Assembly: GCA_964016885.1 (NCBI GenBank)
Contig: OZ024743.1
Span: 341,001,407-341,065,406, forward strand
Reading direction: 5' to 3'
Origin: Eledone cirrhosa
Lineage: Eukaryota > Mollusca > Cephalopoda > Octopoda > Eledonidae
Length of the DNA: 64,000 nt
The translations under genes were made by a program, and so were the position numbers. Position 1 is the first letter of the stretch. Each line of letters opens with the position of its first letter. Positions 39,493 through 51,858 of this stretch are shown piece by piece. The notes under the pieces are model-generated. The model worked only from the letters and a program-made list of their open reading frames with translations, made no database searches and was not told where the DNA came from.

Positions 39493-39517
39493 ATTTACAT
39501 ATATATATATATATATT

Positions 39518-39586
<69 letters not shown>
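39381..39586. repeat. Long (TA)n with TATG/TTTACA interruptions
   Basis: About 200 bases of TA with regularly spaced TTTACATA interruptions, ending just before the palindrome at 39649. Confidence 0.95.
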
Positions 39587-39592
<6 letters not shown>

Positions 39593-39648
39593 GTGAGGTT
39601 TTTTTTACAAAATGAAAAATAACCGAGGTGTCCTACACGAGTGAAAGT

Positions 39649-39942
39649 ATAAAGAAAAAGAGATGAAATCGAAAATGCAACTGGAGTCTTATTTTTTTTT
39701 AAATATATATATTTATTTGGTTCCTTTACCGGTTTCGCAGTTCTTCTGCTTTTCAAAAGGTGAGTTGAGATGGAGGGTCTGTGGTTTTTCTCACATCAGA
39801 TGTGAGAAAAACCACAGACCCTCCATCTCAAATCGCCTTTTGAAAAGCAGAAGAACTGCGAAACCGGTAAAGGAACCAAATAAATATATATATATTTAAA
39901 AAAAAATAAGACTCCAGTTGCATTTTCGATTTCATCTCTTTT

Positions 39943-39947
<5 letters not shown>
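39649..39947. mobile_element. Near-perfect 300-bp palindrome (foldback element)
   Basis: The arms 39649-39797 and 39799-39947 are almost exact complements, with a single central base and only a few mismatches (for example GGTGAGTTGAG against the complement of CTCAAATCGCC). Each arm holds CAACTGGAGTCTTA near its outer end and a GCGAAACCGGTAAAGG core. TA tracts flank both sides. Non-coding. Confidence 0.9.
39836..39873 (+). other. Decayed hammerhead in palindrome arm
   Basis: CCTT (39836-39839), TTGAAAA, hairpin GCAG/CTGC (39847-39850, 39856-39859), GAAAC, CG, GTA, AAGG (39870-39873). All three helices of a type I hammerhead can form. The CUGAUGA box is altered at two catalytic positions (first C to T, G to A). 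The mirror copy lies in the left arm on the minus strand. Confidence 0.5.
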
Positions 39948-40023
<76 letters not shown>

Positions 40024-40091
40024 GTATATATATATATATGTATACATATATATATACATATATATATACATATATATACACACACACTCAG

Positions 40092-40168
<77 letters not shown>
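39948..40168. repeat. (TA)n/(CA)n microsatellite
   Basis: TA, then TATG/TACA, then CA, then TA blocks. Confidence 0.95.
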
Positions 40169-40172
<4 letters not shown>

Positions 40173-42440
40173 TGGTCACGACTGCAATGCAGTTGATTAG
40201 GGATTTCCAGCAGGATAATTATTTATGTTCCGTTCTTAATTCTATGATCCAATACTCTTCATTTTGGCCACCCTATATTCATTTTCAATCAAATACACTG
40301 CATGGAGGATCATATATAATATCTCGTGTTCTGTCTTTGTTTAAATTCCTTCTAAACCTGCTCCAGTATATTAAGTAAGTACGACATTGTTAAAAATGTT
40401 AAGACACTGCTAAAATATTGCTGCTCACTTTCATCATAGTTCTTCTCAGTCAAGGCTGAACTGGTGATTAACGCTGACGACAACAATAGTACTACCGACG
40501 ACTATAGTGTACATTGACTAACATAAATTTAGGTATGTTTGAATAAGAAATTGGATGGTTAAAGCTTGCAAATCTTTCGTCCTATACCAGCTCAATCAGA
40601 TTTGATTTGGACCTAAACAAAATAACACGATGATATTCACACTCACATTAATAGCTTCTAGCACATACACAAGGGAAAGAAATGTTTCATTATCCCAATA
40701 CCAAAAGGTTGTTGATACTTATTTTATATACCCTAGAATGAAAAATGTCAAGACATCCTCAGCGGGATTTGAATGAAATTCTATGTAACACGGTATTTTC
40801 CTGAGGCTCTACACAAATTAATATTATGTCTAATTGGTATCGACATCTGCTTAGTAATATACACTAGTTGTACTTGCATTTCATCATACCTAGAAGATAA
40901 AACGAATAAACTCTCATTCTGTGTTAGAATGAATCAGAAACCGACACTGATATTAACCTCATAACAGCATCTAACTCAGCAATTTTCTTACATCAAACTT
41001 AAGATCGTAACTAGCATTGATTTTGAATTTCTATGAAAGGTCTTTATAGCAAACTTTTGAAGTTAGATGGATTTTCTTCTCATTTCTATTTGATGTTGAC
41101 GTTTAGCTTTTAACCTTTAAGTTGTTAGTGCAACCAGTATATCTTAGTACATCGACGCAATATAATATGTGTCGCTGTAAAGTAATTGAAAGAAAAAAAC
41201 TAAACAAAAAAAAAAAACAAAAAAAAAAGACAAAGCAAAAACAAATATGAACTTCATTTCAACATTATTTATACAATTATTCAATTTCTTTTCACTCCGT
41301 TATATCACTATTATTGTTGTCGATTGATCTATTGACTCGCAGGTAAATACGTTAGCTTTTAATTCACACAGTTCTATTTTCAAACCGAATGCGCGGTAAA
41401 TTGTGAGCCTCGGTATGTTTAATACTTTAATATTGAAATTTTGTATGTGAGAGGAATCTGTTCAGAAGACCGTCTTATGAAAATATAGTTGCCACTGTGC
41501 GCATAACTATAATAATTGTTGTTAACTATAGATTATAATTGAATAAATCGGGTAAACTTATCAAAGAAACGGGAAAAATGGAGAAAAGAAATTCAGACGC
41601 CTGTGGTTAATTGAACGACGTATCTCATGTATGCCGAGTGAACGCGTTTAACCATTACTCTAAAGTGTTCTTGGCCCCTAAATTCCTATGCCTTAGAAAA
41701 TTTAAGCATGTAGCTACAAGTGTAAATATCCCCCGACTTACGAAGCATTTTAAAATATGAAATTTGAAAAGAGTCATCCATTTAGATTTTCTTGTGAAGA
41801 AAATCTAAAGTTTTTGGAGATTTCTGGAAATCTTGAACTTTCTTGAGTATTCTTGCTACCTGTGTTATTGTAGTTATTATTGTGAATGATATATGAGTAA
41901 AGAACCGCCAACCTATGTGAAATGTTGACATACAGAAATAAACTCTGGTGACGCCGACCTGAACCAACTCCTGAAGGTCAAATTATAAAACTATAAAAAG
42001 TTAAAAATATTTCAGCATTAAAAATGTTGAGGTTTTTTTGAATTGCAGTTCTATAATCCAAGGACGACGAGGTTTAGGCCAGCAGAAACATATATCAGTT
42101 TGACAATGCCTTGATATGTCATTGTCTGAAAAATAGTTAATCTATTGATCAAAGCGATCATATACGTTGTGGGAGTGGCTATTGTGAAAAATAAACTGGC
42201 CATAATGTCATTAATTTTAGTTGTGTCATCATGATTGTTGTAGATAAGGTTGAAGCTGAAATGGAGGAATTGAATTCACTCGTCAGAGAAAAACAACCAT
42301 TTGAAAGCGGTAGTAATAGAGAAACATAGAGTAAAATTGAAGTAGAGTAATAGGCTCTAATCAAGGGTTAGCTTGGATTATAACTAGAAAACGATTATAG
42401 GTATTTGTGCTTAGAATCGAATATTCTATCCTGTCTAAAA
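40169..42440. other. AT-rich, no gene; one degenerate SINE trace
   Basis: No frame above about 63 codons with any domain. The stretch 40710-40780 (GATACTTATTTTATATACCC ... CCTCAGCGGGATTTGAA) resembles a worn minus-strand tRNA-derived SINE. Confidence 0.5.
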
Positions 42441-42444
42441 TTTA

Positions 42445-42838
42445 TTAAGTTTTTTTTCCTGTCAAGATATCTAGTACTTCAATGGCACAAAGACTACATT
42501 CCTTTCTTTCACACCGATAGGGATGGGTGAATCCTAGAATTGACCACGACAGTTTAATTTCTATTTTTCGTTTTTTAAATTCCCATATGTTTCTAACCAA
42601 CGCGGTAGATTTTTGAAGTTCCGAATTCTTAAACGAATAGGTATGCACATACCAGCTTTCCTTAAAACAATTGGATGTGGACTTCACATATCTAAATACC
42701 ACATGGTTTGTGTTATTTCGCATTGATACACGATGTTGTGAATTATACATTTACCCGATAGGGGGCAACTATCGGGTTTCCTGTAATTACAATGTACCAG
42801 TGCATGTCTATTAAAATCCGTATTTGTTCTGTCATTTA
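42445..42838 (-). pseudogene. Penelope-like GIY-YIG endonuclease fragment
   Basis: Minus-strand translation from 42838 gives HCNYRKPDSCPLSGKC, the cysteine-containing linker that precedes the endonuclease in Penelope-like proteins, then IVYQCEITQT. A frameshift near 42690 follows. The next frame reads STSNCFKESWYVHTYSFKNS, then RNIWEFK, LSWSIL and CERKECSLCAIEVLDIL. These match the FKERY.NH..SFKN, IW.LK, W.I and C..C...K..IL landmarks of the family. The GIY and YIG strands are degraded. No reverse transcriptase was recognised upstream (42840-43370). Confidence 0.72.
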
Positions 42839-43374
42839 GGGCAGATGCGTTGGTGGGGTGTGATAGGAATGCCCGCTTGCTATTGTTGGTTTGGTGTGTG
42901 GGTTGAGATGAAAAAGAAGATGAGGACTGGTAATTACGTCGAAATGCGGTTTGATTATTGCTATTGTGTTTTCGGAGGCACCTATTATTGTGTCCGGCTA
43001 CGTAACATCCTATGTTTGTTTTAGTTGAGTATGATACTCTGACTGTTTTCCTATTTACAATTTTGTAGTATCTACCTGATGGCGAAAAGTTCTTATCTAG
43101 TATTTTGAAGAATATATAGAATAATTTAGTTTAACTAAAGTTGCACACCTATAGTATAAAGGATTATATTTATAGGTGTGCTTTGCTTCGGCATCATCCA
43201 GGTATTTTACTAGCCAGAGTTATTTTCGAGATTAACCGTTATATCAAACGGTATATTTTCCGAATTGTAGGGCATGGGATTAATGTTTCTACGAGGTTTA
43301 CGATGGTGTGTGCGTGGTGTATTCGTCCTCGTTCTGGGGTGTTTTAGAAATAGGTAATGATGTTGTTGAACATC
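42839..43374. other. No recognised feature
   Basis: May hold older, unreadable parts of the Penelope-like fragment. The plus-strand frames here lack domains. Confidence 0.4.
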
Positions 43375-43395
43375 ATTAATATTAGGAATACATAA

Positions 43396-43588
43396 GGGTG
43401 GTGAATTGGCAGTATCGTTAGAGGGTCGGGCGCCATGCTTTGACGCATAGAAGTTACGGCCCTGGCTATTCTGAGTTCAAATCCCGCCGAGGTTAACTTT
43501 GCCTTTCCTCCTTTCAAGGTCGACTAAATAAAGTACCAGTAATGTACTGAGTAATTTGCTGGCCTTGTGCCGAAAGTAGAAACAATTA
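43396..43588 (+). mobile_element. tRNA-derived SINE with perfect target duplication
   Basis: Full-length copy with B-box-like GAGTTCAAATCCC. ATTAATATTAGGAATACAT at 43375-43393 is repeated exactly at 43585-43603, a 19-bp target-site duplication overlapping the SINE tail AATT. This shows LINE-type retroposition. Confidence 0.92.
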
Positions 43589-44048
43589 ATATTAGGAATA
43601 CATTATATTCTTTCCTCATAACCAGCCTTACGTTGTGCCGCAGTGTAGTAATCCGTATGTGCATTAAATATATATATATGGAGGTTAAACGTTTGGAGAA
43701 CCTATGTGATAACCCCCTTAGTGATCTACGGCAGCTCATTTATTTCACTACGTTGTTTTAACTACCACCTTTTTATTGTGAGGAATGAGCAAATGCGAAC
43801 ACATTCGGGCCATCCGAATTTCTTAATTTAACTCCAAATAAGAATCAATATAATCATACATTTATTTCACATATTACATGTCATGCATGTTGTTAAAGTT
43901 ATTGCCGAGTATTATATGTTTCCAACGGACTTTCCAATGCATTTCTGTCGTTGAAAGTTCCAATAGATTTAATGACAATAGAATTTCAAGTGTGGCTTAT
44001 CGGTATTTCCTCATCATCCATTCTTCAGTGATGTATCATCAGCAATAA

Positions 44049-44050
<2 letters not shown>

Positions 44051-44090
<40 letters not shown>

Positions 44091-44125
44091 ACACACACGC
44101 GCGCGCGCACACACACACACATATA

Positions 44126-44197
<72 letters not shown>

Positions 44198-44212
44198 CTT
44201 TATATATATATA
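44051..44212. repeat. (CA)n-(TA)n microsatellite
   Basis: CA run with a GCGCGC interruption, then a TA run. Confidence 0.95.
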
Positions 44213-44365
44213 TACTTTGCTTTTGTATTTGTTTTGCAAGATGTGAAAACGCATGTTGAAACAAATTTTGTTAAATATTTGGGAGAGTCATGCTGTCACT
44301 AAAAACACACCCACTAGAGGTTTTTTACTTCAATTTATTATTATTATTATTTTATTATTATTATA

Positions 44366-45603
44366 GTTGCATTTATCTTGCTTTCTGTTCATACGAGTTA
44401 TCACCAAGTCACAACCAGTGACCTCAAGACACAACAAGGTTTGCCATGTTCAAGAAAGAACACACACACACATACATGCATATTTAGGTGTTTAGACTTG
44501 TGATGTACTTATATTGACATAATCTTCTTTAGTATATGGGAAGTTCCCATTAGTACTATCTTTTGTATTTCTCCAATACGCGGGTTTCCTGGGATTTGCA
44601 ATAAGTAATCATTAGACTCCTTAAGTATGTTTCCTAGAGCGCCTACATCCACTGGTATTGTTTTAGTTCTCAATTTCCACATCTTTCCAATTTCTATCTC
44701 CAGGTTTTTATACTTGCTCAATTTTTCAAATGTTTTTATAGATACATTCTTGTCTATTGGAACAGACATATCAATTAGCAGGCATACCCTCTTTTTAAAG
44801 TCCTTCAATATTATATCAGGTCTATTTGCATCTATTTTTCGGTCTGTTTGGATGCTGAAGTTCCACAAGATTGAGATCTTTTTCAAGTGATCTTTTTCAA
44901 GTATGGGAGGTGGTTGATGCTCCCACCAATTCTTTTGATGGGGCAGGTCAAAATGCTTACACATTATCCAATGTATGTATTGTGCAGCTCTGTCATGCCT
45001 GTTTAGGTATTCGGTTGGAGCTATAGGACTGCACATTGAGATTATATGATCAATGGTCTCTGGTTGTTTTTTTACATACACGGCATAATGGGTTGCATCC
45101 ATTTTTTATTATGTTGGTTGGTAATATTTTGTTGGCAGACACTGATCTTGTGCTGATATAATCAGTCCTTCAGTCTCCGATTTCAGTCCAGAGGATGCCA
45201 ACCACTGATGGGTTAAAGTTTTGTCAACATCAGGATTGTTAGCTCTTTCTGGATATTTTCCATACAGAGGCTTGTCTTGCCATTTCTTAGCCAGTTTCTG
45301 CTGGCAGTTCTTTCTTTGCAGTTACTTTTACCTGCTTTGCTTTTTCTGTGTTTTCCATTTCAGCAGTAAATGGGACTTCTGAAATTTGTAGTCCATTACT
45401 GTATCTTTGTGCATCTTTTGTAATGGAGTATGATCTTTTGATGCTTTCGTGTTTCAAAACGAGTTTGATCATCAAATCATGTGATTCCCTGACATATGTC
45501 TAACTGGATTAACGCACGTCCTCCTTCTTTCCTAGGGAGATATATTCTATCTGTATCTGCCTTAGGGTGATGCATTCTGTGCATAGTTAAGAATTTTCGA
45601 ATT
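44366..45603 (-). pseudogene. LINE family B, copy B3 (3' part, product of tandem duplication)
   Basis: Contains the 3' UTR, the endonuclease and part of the reverse transcriptase C-terminus. The 5' side ends inside AGAATTTTCGAATT and runs straight into the 3' UTR of B4 with no ATT tract between. It shares two marker changes with B4: the extra TTTTTCAAGTGATC repeat (adding residues before ISILWN) and a deletion leaving GACATATGTCTAACTGG. It has its own frameshifts (CTGCTGGCAG near 45300; GTTGGTTGGT near 45117). Confidence 0.9.
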
Positions 45604-48600
45604 ATGTTCATACGAGTTATCACCAAGTCACAACCAGTGACCTCAAGAGACAACAAGGTCCGCGATGTTCAAGAAAGAACATACATACTCACACATGCAT
45701 CTTTAGGTGTTTAGACTTGTGATGTACTTATATTGACAGAATCTTCCTTAGTCTATGGGCAGTTCCCATTAGTACTATCTTTTGTATTTCTCCTATACGC
45801 GGGTTTCCTGGGATTTGCGATAAGTAATCATTAGACCCCTTAGGTATCATTCCTAGAGAGCCTACAACCACTGGTATTGTTTTAGTTCTCAATTTCCACA
45901 TCTTTCCAATTTCTATCTCCAGGTCTTTATACTTGCTCAATTTTTCAAATGTTTTGATAGATACATTCTTGTCTATTGGAACAGACATATCAATTAGCAG
46001 GCATACCCTCTTTTTAAAGTCCTTCAATATTATATCAGGTCTATTTGCATCTATTTTTCGGTCTGTTTGGATGCTGAAGTTCCACAAGATTGAGATCTTT
46101 TTCAAGTGATCTTTTTCAAGTATGGGAGGTGGTTGATGCTCCCACCAATTCTTTTGATGGGGCAGGTCAACATGCTTACACATTATCCAATGTATGTATT
46201 GTGCAGCTCTGTCATGCCTGTTTAGGTATTCGGTTGGAACTATAGGACTGCACATTGAGATTATATGATCAATGTTCTCTGGTTGTTTTTTTACATACAC
46301 GGCATAATGGGTTGCATCCATTTTTTATTATGTTGGCTTGGTAATTTTTTGTTGGCAGACACTGATCTTGTGCTGATATAATCAGTCCTTCAGTCTCCGA
46401 TTTCAGTCCAGAGGATACCAACCACTGATGGGTTAAAGTTGTGTCAACATCAGGATTATTAGCTCGTTCTGGGTATTTTCCATACAGAGGCATTTCTTGC
46501 CATTTCTTAGCCAGTTTCTGTAGCAGTTCTTTCTTTGCAGTTACTTTTACCAGCTTTTCTTTTTCTGTGTTTTCCATTTCAGCAGTAAATGGGACTTCTG
46601 AAATCTGTAGTCCATTACTGTATCTTTGTGCATCTTTTGTAATGGAGTATGATCTTTTGATGCTTTTGTGTTTCAAAGCGAGTTTGATCATCAAATCATG
46701 TGATTCCCTGACATATGTCTAACTGGATTAACGCACGTCCTCCTTCTTTCCTAGGGAGATATATTCTATCTGTATCTGCCTTAGGGTGATGCATTCTGTG
46801 CATAGTTAAGAATTTTCGAATTTTTGTATCGAGCCTACGGATCTCTGTGCTTGACCAGTTGATGACATTGTAACTGTTGGTTACTACTGGTATGGCAATC
46901 GTGTTTATGGCATCGATCCTATTCCTTGCATTCAATTCCGTTCTTAAGATTGCTCTTACTCTGCGGTAACATTCCTTCCTTATCCTTTTCCTCATTGTCG
47001 AATGCTTGATTCCGTCGCCTTCACAAACAACCTAGATATTTGTAAGTTTCCTCTTGTCAAGTTCTCTTATCACATTCCCCGATCAAGATTAATGTCTGAA
47101 CTTTTTAGCAGCTTTCCTCTGGTGAACGTTGCTTTGGCGCATTTATCTAGTCCAAACCCCATTTTAATGTCATCACTGAACTGCTCCATAGTGGATAATA
47201 GCCCTTGCAATTGTTCATCATTTTTTGCAACTAGTATCAGGTCAACCATGTAGAACAAGTGATTAATGGTTTTGTCATAGACTTTATATCCATGTTTTGT
47301 TTCATTGAGCATTTTACTTAATGGTATAAGCGCGATGCAGAATAAAAGCGGTGATAAAGATTCACCCTCAAAAATTCCACAATTAATATTAACTACTCCA
47401 GCTTCAAGTGATTTTGTTTCACTATTCAAAAGGAGTGTCGTTTTCCATGTCTTCATACTGAATGACAAAAACCTCCTGACAACGGGAGATATTTTGAAAA
47501 TCTCTAAACATTTTTCAATCCAACTGTGTGGCAAACTCTCGAATGCTTTTCTATAATCTATCCAAACAATTGATAGATTTTTGTGTCTATTATGACAATC
47601 TTCCAGTATCATTTTGTTAACCAAAAGCTGATCCTTACAGCCGTATGATCCTCGTTTACACCCTTTCTGCTCAATGGGAAATAGGTCATTTGTTATCAGG
47701 TGGTCATATGTATATTCAGTTAGGGCTGATGTTAAAATTTTATAGATTGTGGTCAAGCAAGATATCGGTCTGTAATTTTTGGGATTGTTTGTCTCATCAT
47801 TCTTCGGAATGTAATGCCGTTAACTAGCCATGATGGTATCTTTTCTGGCCCCTTAACTATTCCATTGTAAAGTTGGGCTAACAGCTCATGAGACTCTGTG
47901 AAGGCATTTATCCAAAAAATTTGTATTTTGTCTTTTCCTGGGGATTTCCATTTGCTGGTTTTTCTTAGAGCCAAACGCAACTGTTCAACTGTTATATTTT
48001 CCCATATTTGTTCCTCAAGGTGAGCTGTATCTTTCATTTGTCTGTCTATCCATGGGGCATGTATATTATGAACTTTTTCTTCGGCCCAGATCTTTTCCCA
48101 GAACTCTTGCACTTCCTCCTTGGGTGGTATTGATTTAGCAGTTATTGTTGACTTACGAATTTTTCTGTAGAAGTTTCTTTGGTTGTTTTTGAACATATTA
48201 TTGTCCTTATAGAATCTAGATCGTTTTTCAAAGCGCCTTATACGAGCAGCTTTGGCCGACACTTTTTGCTTGATTATTTCTATCAGCATATCTATGTCAC
48301 TTGTTGATTTTATACTGTACTTTCTTTTCAATTTTCTATGTTTAGTTTGTTTAACATGTTCACCTACTTTATAGTTTGTTAAAATTTCTATGTCAGATCG
48401 GAGAAGGTTTATTTGGCGATTGATGTTCTCTTGCCAAGTAAAATTCTTGTGGGAATTCCTTTGTTTTTTCATCTTCACTCCACATAAGTGAGTGGTGACT
48501 TTAGCCGATGCATAAGAGAGATGATTTAAATCAGTAATGTTTAGTTTGTTTGTGATAATAATGTTTTTGAGAATTATGTTAATTTTGTGTATTATCTTTT

Positions 48601-49535
48601 GGTTCTGTTTGGAGTTCTGGATCTTAGGGAGGGTGTCTCGTTCCCCCATGTCAGATTCTTTCATTTTCATCCATTCGATCATAATTTCATCCTTCAAGTT
48701 GGCAAGTTCATTCTCATTCATCTCTTTATCATTTACGATCTCATTGTTTTCATTTTGAGTTTCATCTTGAGCATGCACTCCCTCCACTTTTTCGATCCTT
48801 TCTTTAATTTGTTCTGTTGTCAGTGATTACGCCCCAACCCTGGGATCGAAGTGTTACAATTTACCTCGTTTTCACTGAGACATGTTTCATTTTCCCTTCG
48901 CTGACTTTGTGCTAATAGCTTGATCTGATCAATTTCTATATCAGTTAGTAACCTTTTTTTACAATATTTCTTCGTATATTGGCTAGTTTGTTACTGTCAA
49001 TATAGCCTCTGTTTTCGGGATGTTTCTTTTTCCAGTTGATATCTGTCTGTTCTGTATTCGAAGTATTTGATGGATAGTACATGGCAGTATAGAAAGCCTC
49101 AAGGACTTCTTTATTATCTTCCCTTGACCATTTTTCTCTCTTTTTCTTTGGATTTCTTGGTGGTGAGCATGGAGGGACAACAGTAGGAGTATTCCGGTTA
49201 TGGGAGGTCTCCAGCTCCGAAGTGAAGGGAAGGTTTGAACCATTAGCTGATTTTTCGACCGCAGTCTGGTTCCTCTCTGAGGGACGCGGCCCTTTTTGAC
49301 CCGGGTGACGGCCGATCCGGTATGAGATTTTATCATAAGACATTTACTTTATTTTGTCGCGTTTTATCCTTATCCGCCAAGGAGTAATCATTTCGTGTTA
49401 CCACTTCTAGGACGAGTGTCAACCAAGACTAGAGGGGTCGTCCTCTCCTAGAGACACGACTATTCCCCGCCGGCCGTCATCTCGGTATTTCTTGGTCACG
49501 GGGTTTTCTTTTTTGTTGTTTTTTTAAATTGTTAT
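45604..49535 (-). pseudogene. LINE family B, copy B4, full length, frameshifted
   Basis: 3' UTR, coding region 45728-49343 and 5' UTR (49344-49535). The start codon MSYDKISYRIG is intact. Breaks include a frameshift near 48958 (a run of T after the Myb-like segment), a stop near 48828, a 7-base deletion at about 47806 (TTCTTCGGAATG against TTCTTCGGTAGCAGGAATG), a shift near 47030, the deletion near 46715, and a +1 T run at 46290 within the finger region. It keeps TGG at the codon that is TAG in B2. The metal-binding residues in the reverse transcriptase are altered: FYMVDL instead of FYMDDL. Confidence 0.9.
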
Positions 49536-49539
49536 TATC

Positions 49540-50475
49540 ATGAGTGGTTCCTTAATGTGAGCATTGTGTGGCTTAAGAATGAAATTATTAATAATATAAT
49601 ATACTTTTTGCTGAAGTTGCCTGTTATTGTTGTTGGCTATGTCGGTGGTGGTGCTGAGGCTTTTTCTATTGTTGGTGGGGAAGGGGGAGTCAGCAGTGCC
49701 ATAGTCGTTGTGTTTGGCCGGTGGCCGGGTCACTAAGTCAATCTATTTATATCTTTTGCTAGCCTCTCCCTTGTCTAGTGATACCGCCACCTTCCCCTTT
49801 CTTAAGTTAACAGAAGGTAATGGGGGAATAGTGGTGGTAGCAATGAAGGACTGGTGGCGGCCGTGATGGGATAGTGGTAGCAATGATGAATGGAGTGGCG
49901 GCGGCGGTGACTATAGTGATGGCGTTGTCGTTACTGAGTTTTGTTGAATAGACTGTAGTTTTGTTTGATCTGTGTATCTATGCGTTTGTCGCGTATGTTT
50001 AATATATGTGTTGACATATTTTCTTAACATTGGAATTACACATTTTGTGAAAACTTGAGACAATAATAATAGTAATTATTATTATTATGCTGGGATTGGT
50101 GGTGGTGGTGGTGAAATTGCCGTTATTTGGCTGTTGTATTTAGTGTACACAGAGGGGTGATGGGATAGGTGGTGTTGTTGAAATTGCTGTTAATGGCTGT
50201 TCTATATAGTGTAGACAGAGGGGGTTTTCTTCCATATATAACCATTTTCTTTTTTTAATATAAAATGTATAATACAAAATTAAATATTTAAGCGATATAA
50301 CAGGATATTATGGATCCGATTTTCCTGAGACTTGAGTCTGGTGCTTTATGTATCATTTGTACTAAGAATTGTTATTTCACAATTGATTTAAATATGTTAA
50401 AAATTAAAAACTTATGGGAGCGATTTCATGACCTTCTATCCAACACGTGCGTCTTCTTCCCTATTCCTTATTATT
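49540..50475 (-). mobile_element. LINE family A, copy A4, diverged 5' UTR only
   Basis: Aligned by eye with the A1/A3 5' UTR: GTGTACACAGA...GATGGGATAGGTGGTG, TCCTATATAGTGTAG-like, TCATTTGTACTAAGAATTG, and GGGAGCGATTTCATGACCTT. More diverged than A1 or A3. Ends at CGTGCGTCTTCTTCCC next to a short ATT run, the same 5' boundary as A1. No A coding sequence is attached. Confidence 0.8.
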
Positions 50476-50479
50476 ATTA

Positions 50480-51858
50480 ATATTAGTGTCAGCAGGGAAA
50501 GCTGCACCACCACCACCACCACCAAAAACAACATCAACAAAAACACGGACACCAACATCAAAAGCAGCCGGATCACCACCAACACCAAAACCAATCCAAG
50601 GAGATAACGAGGAAAGCTCTCCCACTCCCCTACCCCCCCAATTATACACATAGACAAAACAATAAACGCACACACAGACACAGAGACACTCACAGACACA
50701 GACCCTTTGTCTTCCAGCAGTGAAGATGAAGGAAAACCCAAAAGTGTAAAAAAAACAGAGAAAACTCACAAAAAAAGCCCCAACAAAACACAAAAACACA
50801 CACAACAAAAAATACAGACACCACTAACGCAAACACTTCCCCAATAACATCATCACCAACAGCAACATCGACACCACCTCCACAATCCCCGAAACGCAAA
50901 CAACCTAAACAAACACAAGTACAAATAAACACACAAATACCTGAAATTGCAGACACCACACCTACAACAAACTTAGACATACCAGAAACAACACCACCAA
51001 AACCATCGCCACCACCTTCACCAAAACGAAAACAAATAAAACCACACCAACAAAATGTTAAAAACTTCGTGCTTGTCAGAAGTGCCAACGATAAACCGAT
51101 GGCCCTCTTAGCGCGAAGCGAGGACATTCAAACAGAGGGGGAGATTTTTGAAATGAGCACATTTTGCGTGCCAGAAGATTTGCTTCTGGTCCAAATGTCA
51201 CTCAATTCCTTCAAAGAAATTCGAGAGCGCTTTCCTCAAGACGTGGGAACCCCGAATGTGAAACCCACATCAAAATTTTTAAAGGAGTTCCCAAAAGAAA
51301 CCCCACCAACCATGGAGGTCGAACCACCCGACCTTCACAAGACCCGGGAGGTAAGTAAACCTTCCCTCTCTCTCTCTTATCTTACCAATATGGCCATATT
51401 AAGAGTAGGAAGTTTAAATGTTCCCGGCCTGGGGTCACCCTGGAAGCAGGGTCGCCTGCTCAACGACCTCCGGTCGCTGGAAATGGATGTGATTGCTGTA
51501 AGCGAGACCAGAATTTCCGACACGCGCGCACTAGCCCCCATTTTTGACGACTATCAGATCTTCGCATCTGTTAGCAGGCCGGGAATGGGGGGTGGTGTGG
51601 CAGTGCTGTTTAGGAAAGGACTGGATCTCGAGGTAAGGTCGATCTTCTGGGACCCGGACGGGAATTGTTGGTCTTGGATGTGAGCAGTAGCGAAGGTGGT
51701 GCCTTTAGACTACTGGCCGTCTACGCCCCTACAGGGGCCGGACGACCTGACTTCTTTAGACGCCTGGAGACCTTTCTGGGTACGTCTCGCCCTTTACTGT
51801 TAGCGGGGGACTGGAATGGCATCTTAGACGCACGCTGGGATTGTGTGGGAGTAGCGGG
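50480..51858 (+). pseudogene. LINE family T, copy T2, left part (ORF1 C-terminus and start of ORF2)
   Basis: ORF1 is 5'-truncated: a Pro/Thr-rich stretch with many stops, then FVLVRSANDKPMALLARSE and EIRERFPQDVGTP (to about 51350). ORF2 starts at 51390 with MAILRVGSLNVPGLGSPW and continues through VIAVSETRI, GGGVAVLF, a shift near 51660, then VYAPTGAGRPDFFRRLETF and GDWNGILDARWDCVG. It stops at 51858, where GTAGCGGGGAACTTCG passes into the GC-rich block. The junction shares CGGGGAACTTCGCCTC with the internal units of that block. Confidence 0.88.

Noticed and set aside
43998..44050. CTGATGA on the minus strand followed later by GAAAT
   Set aside because: The intervening bases do not form a proper stem II at the right distance, and no stem I is seen.
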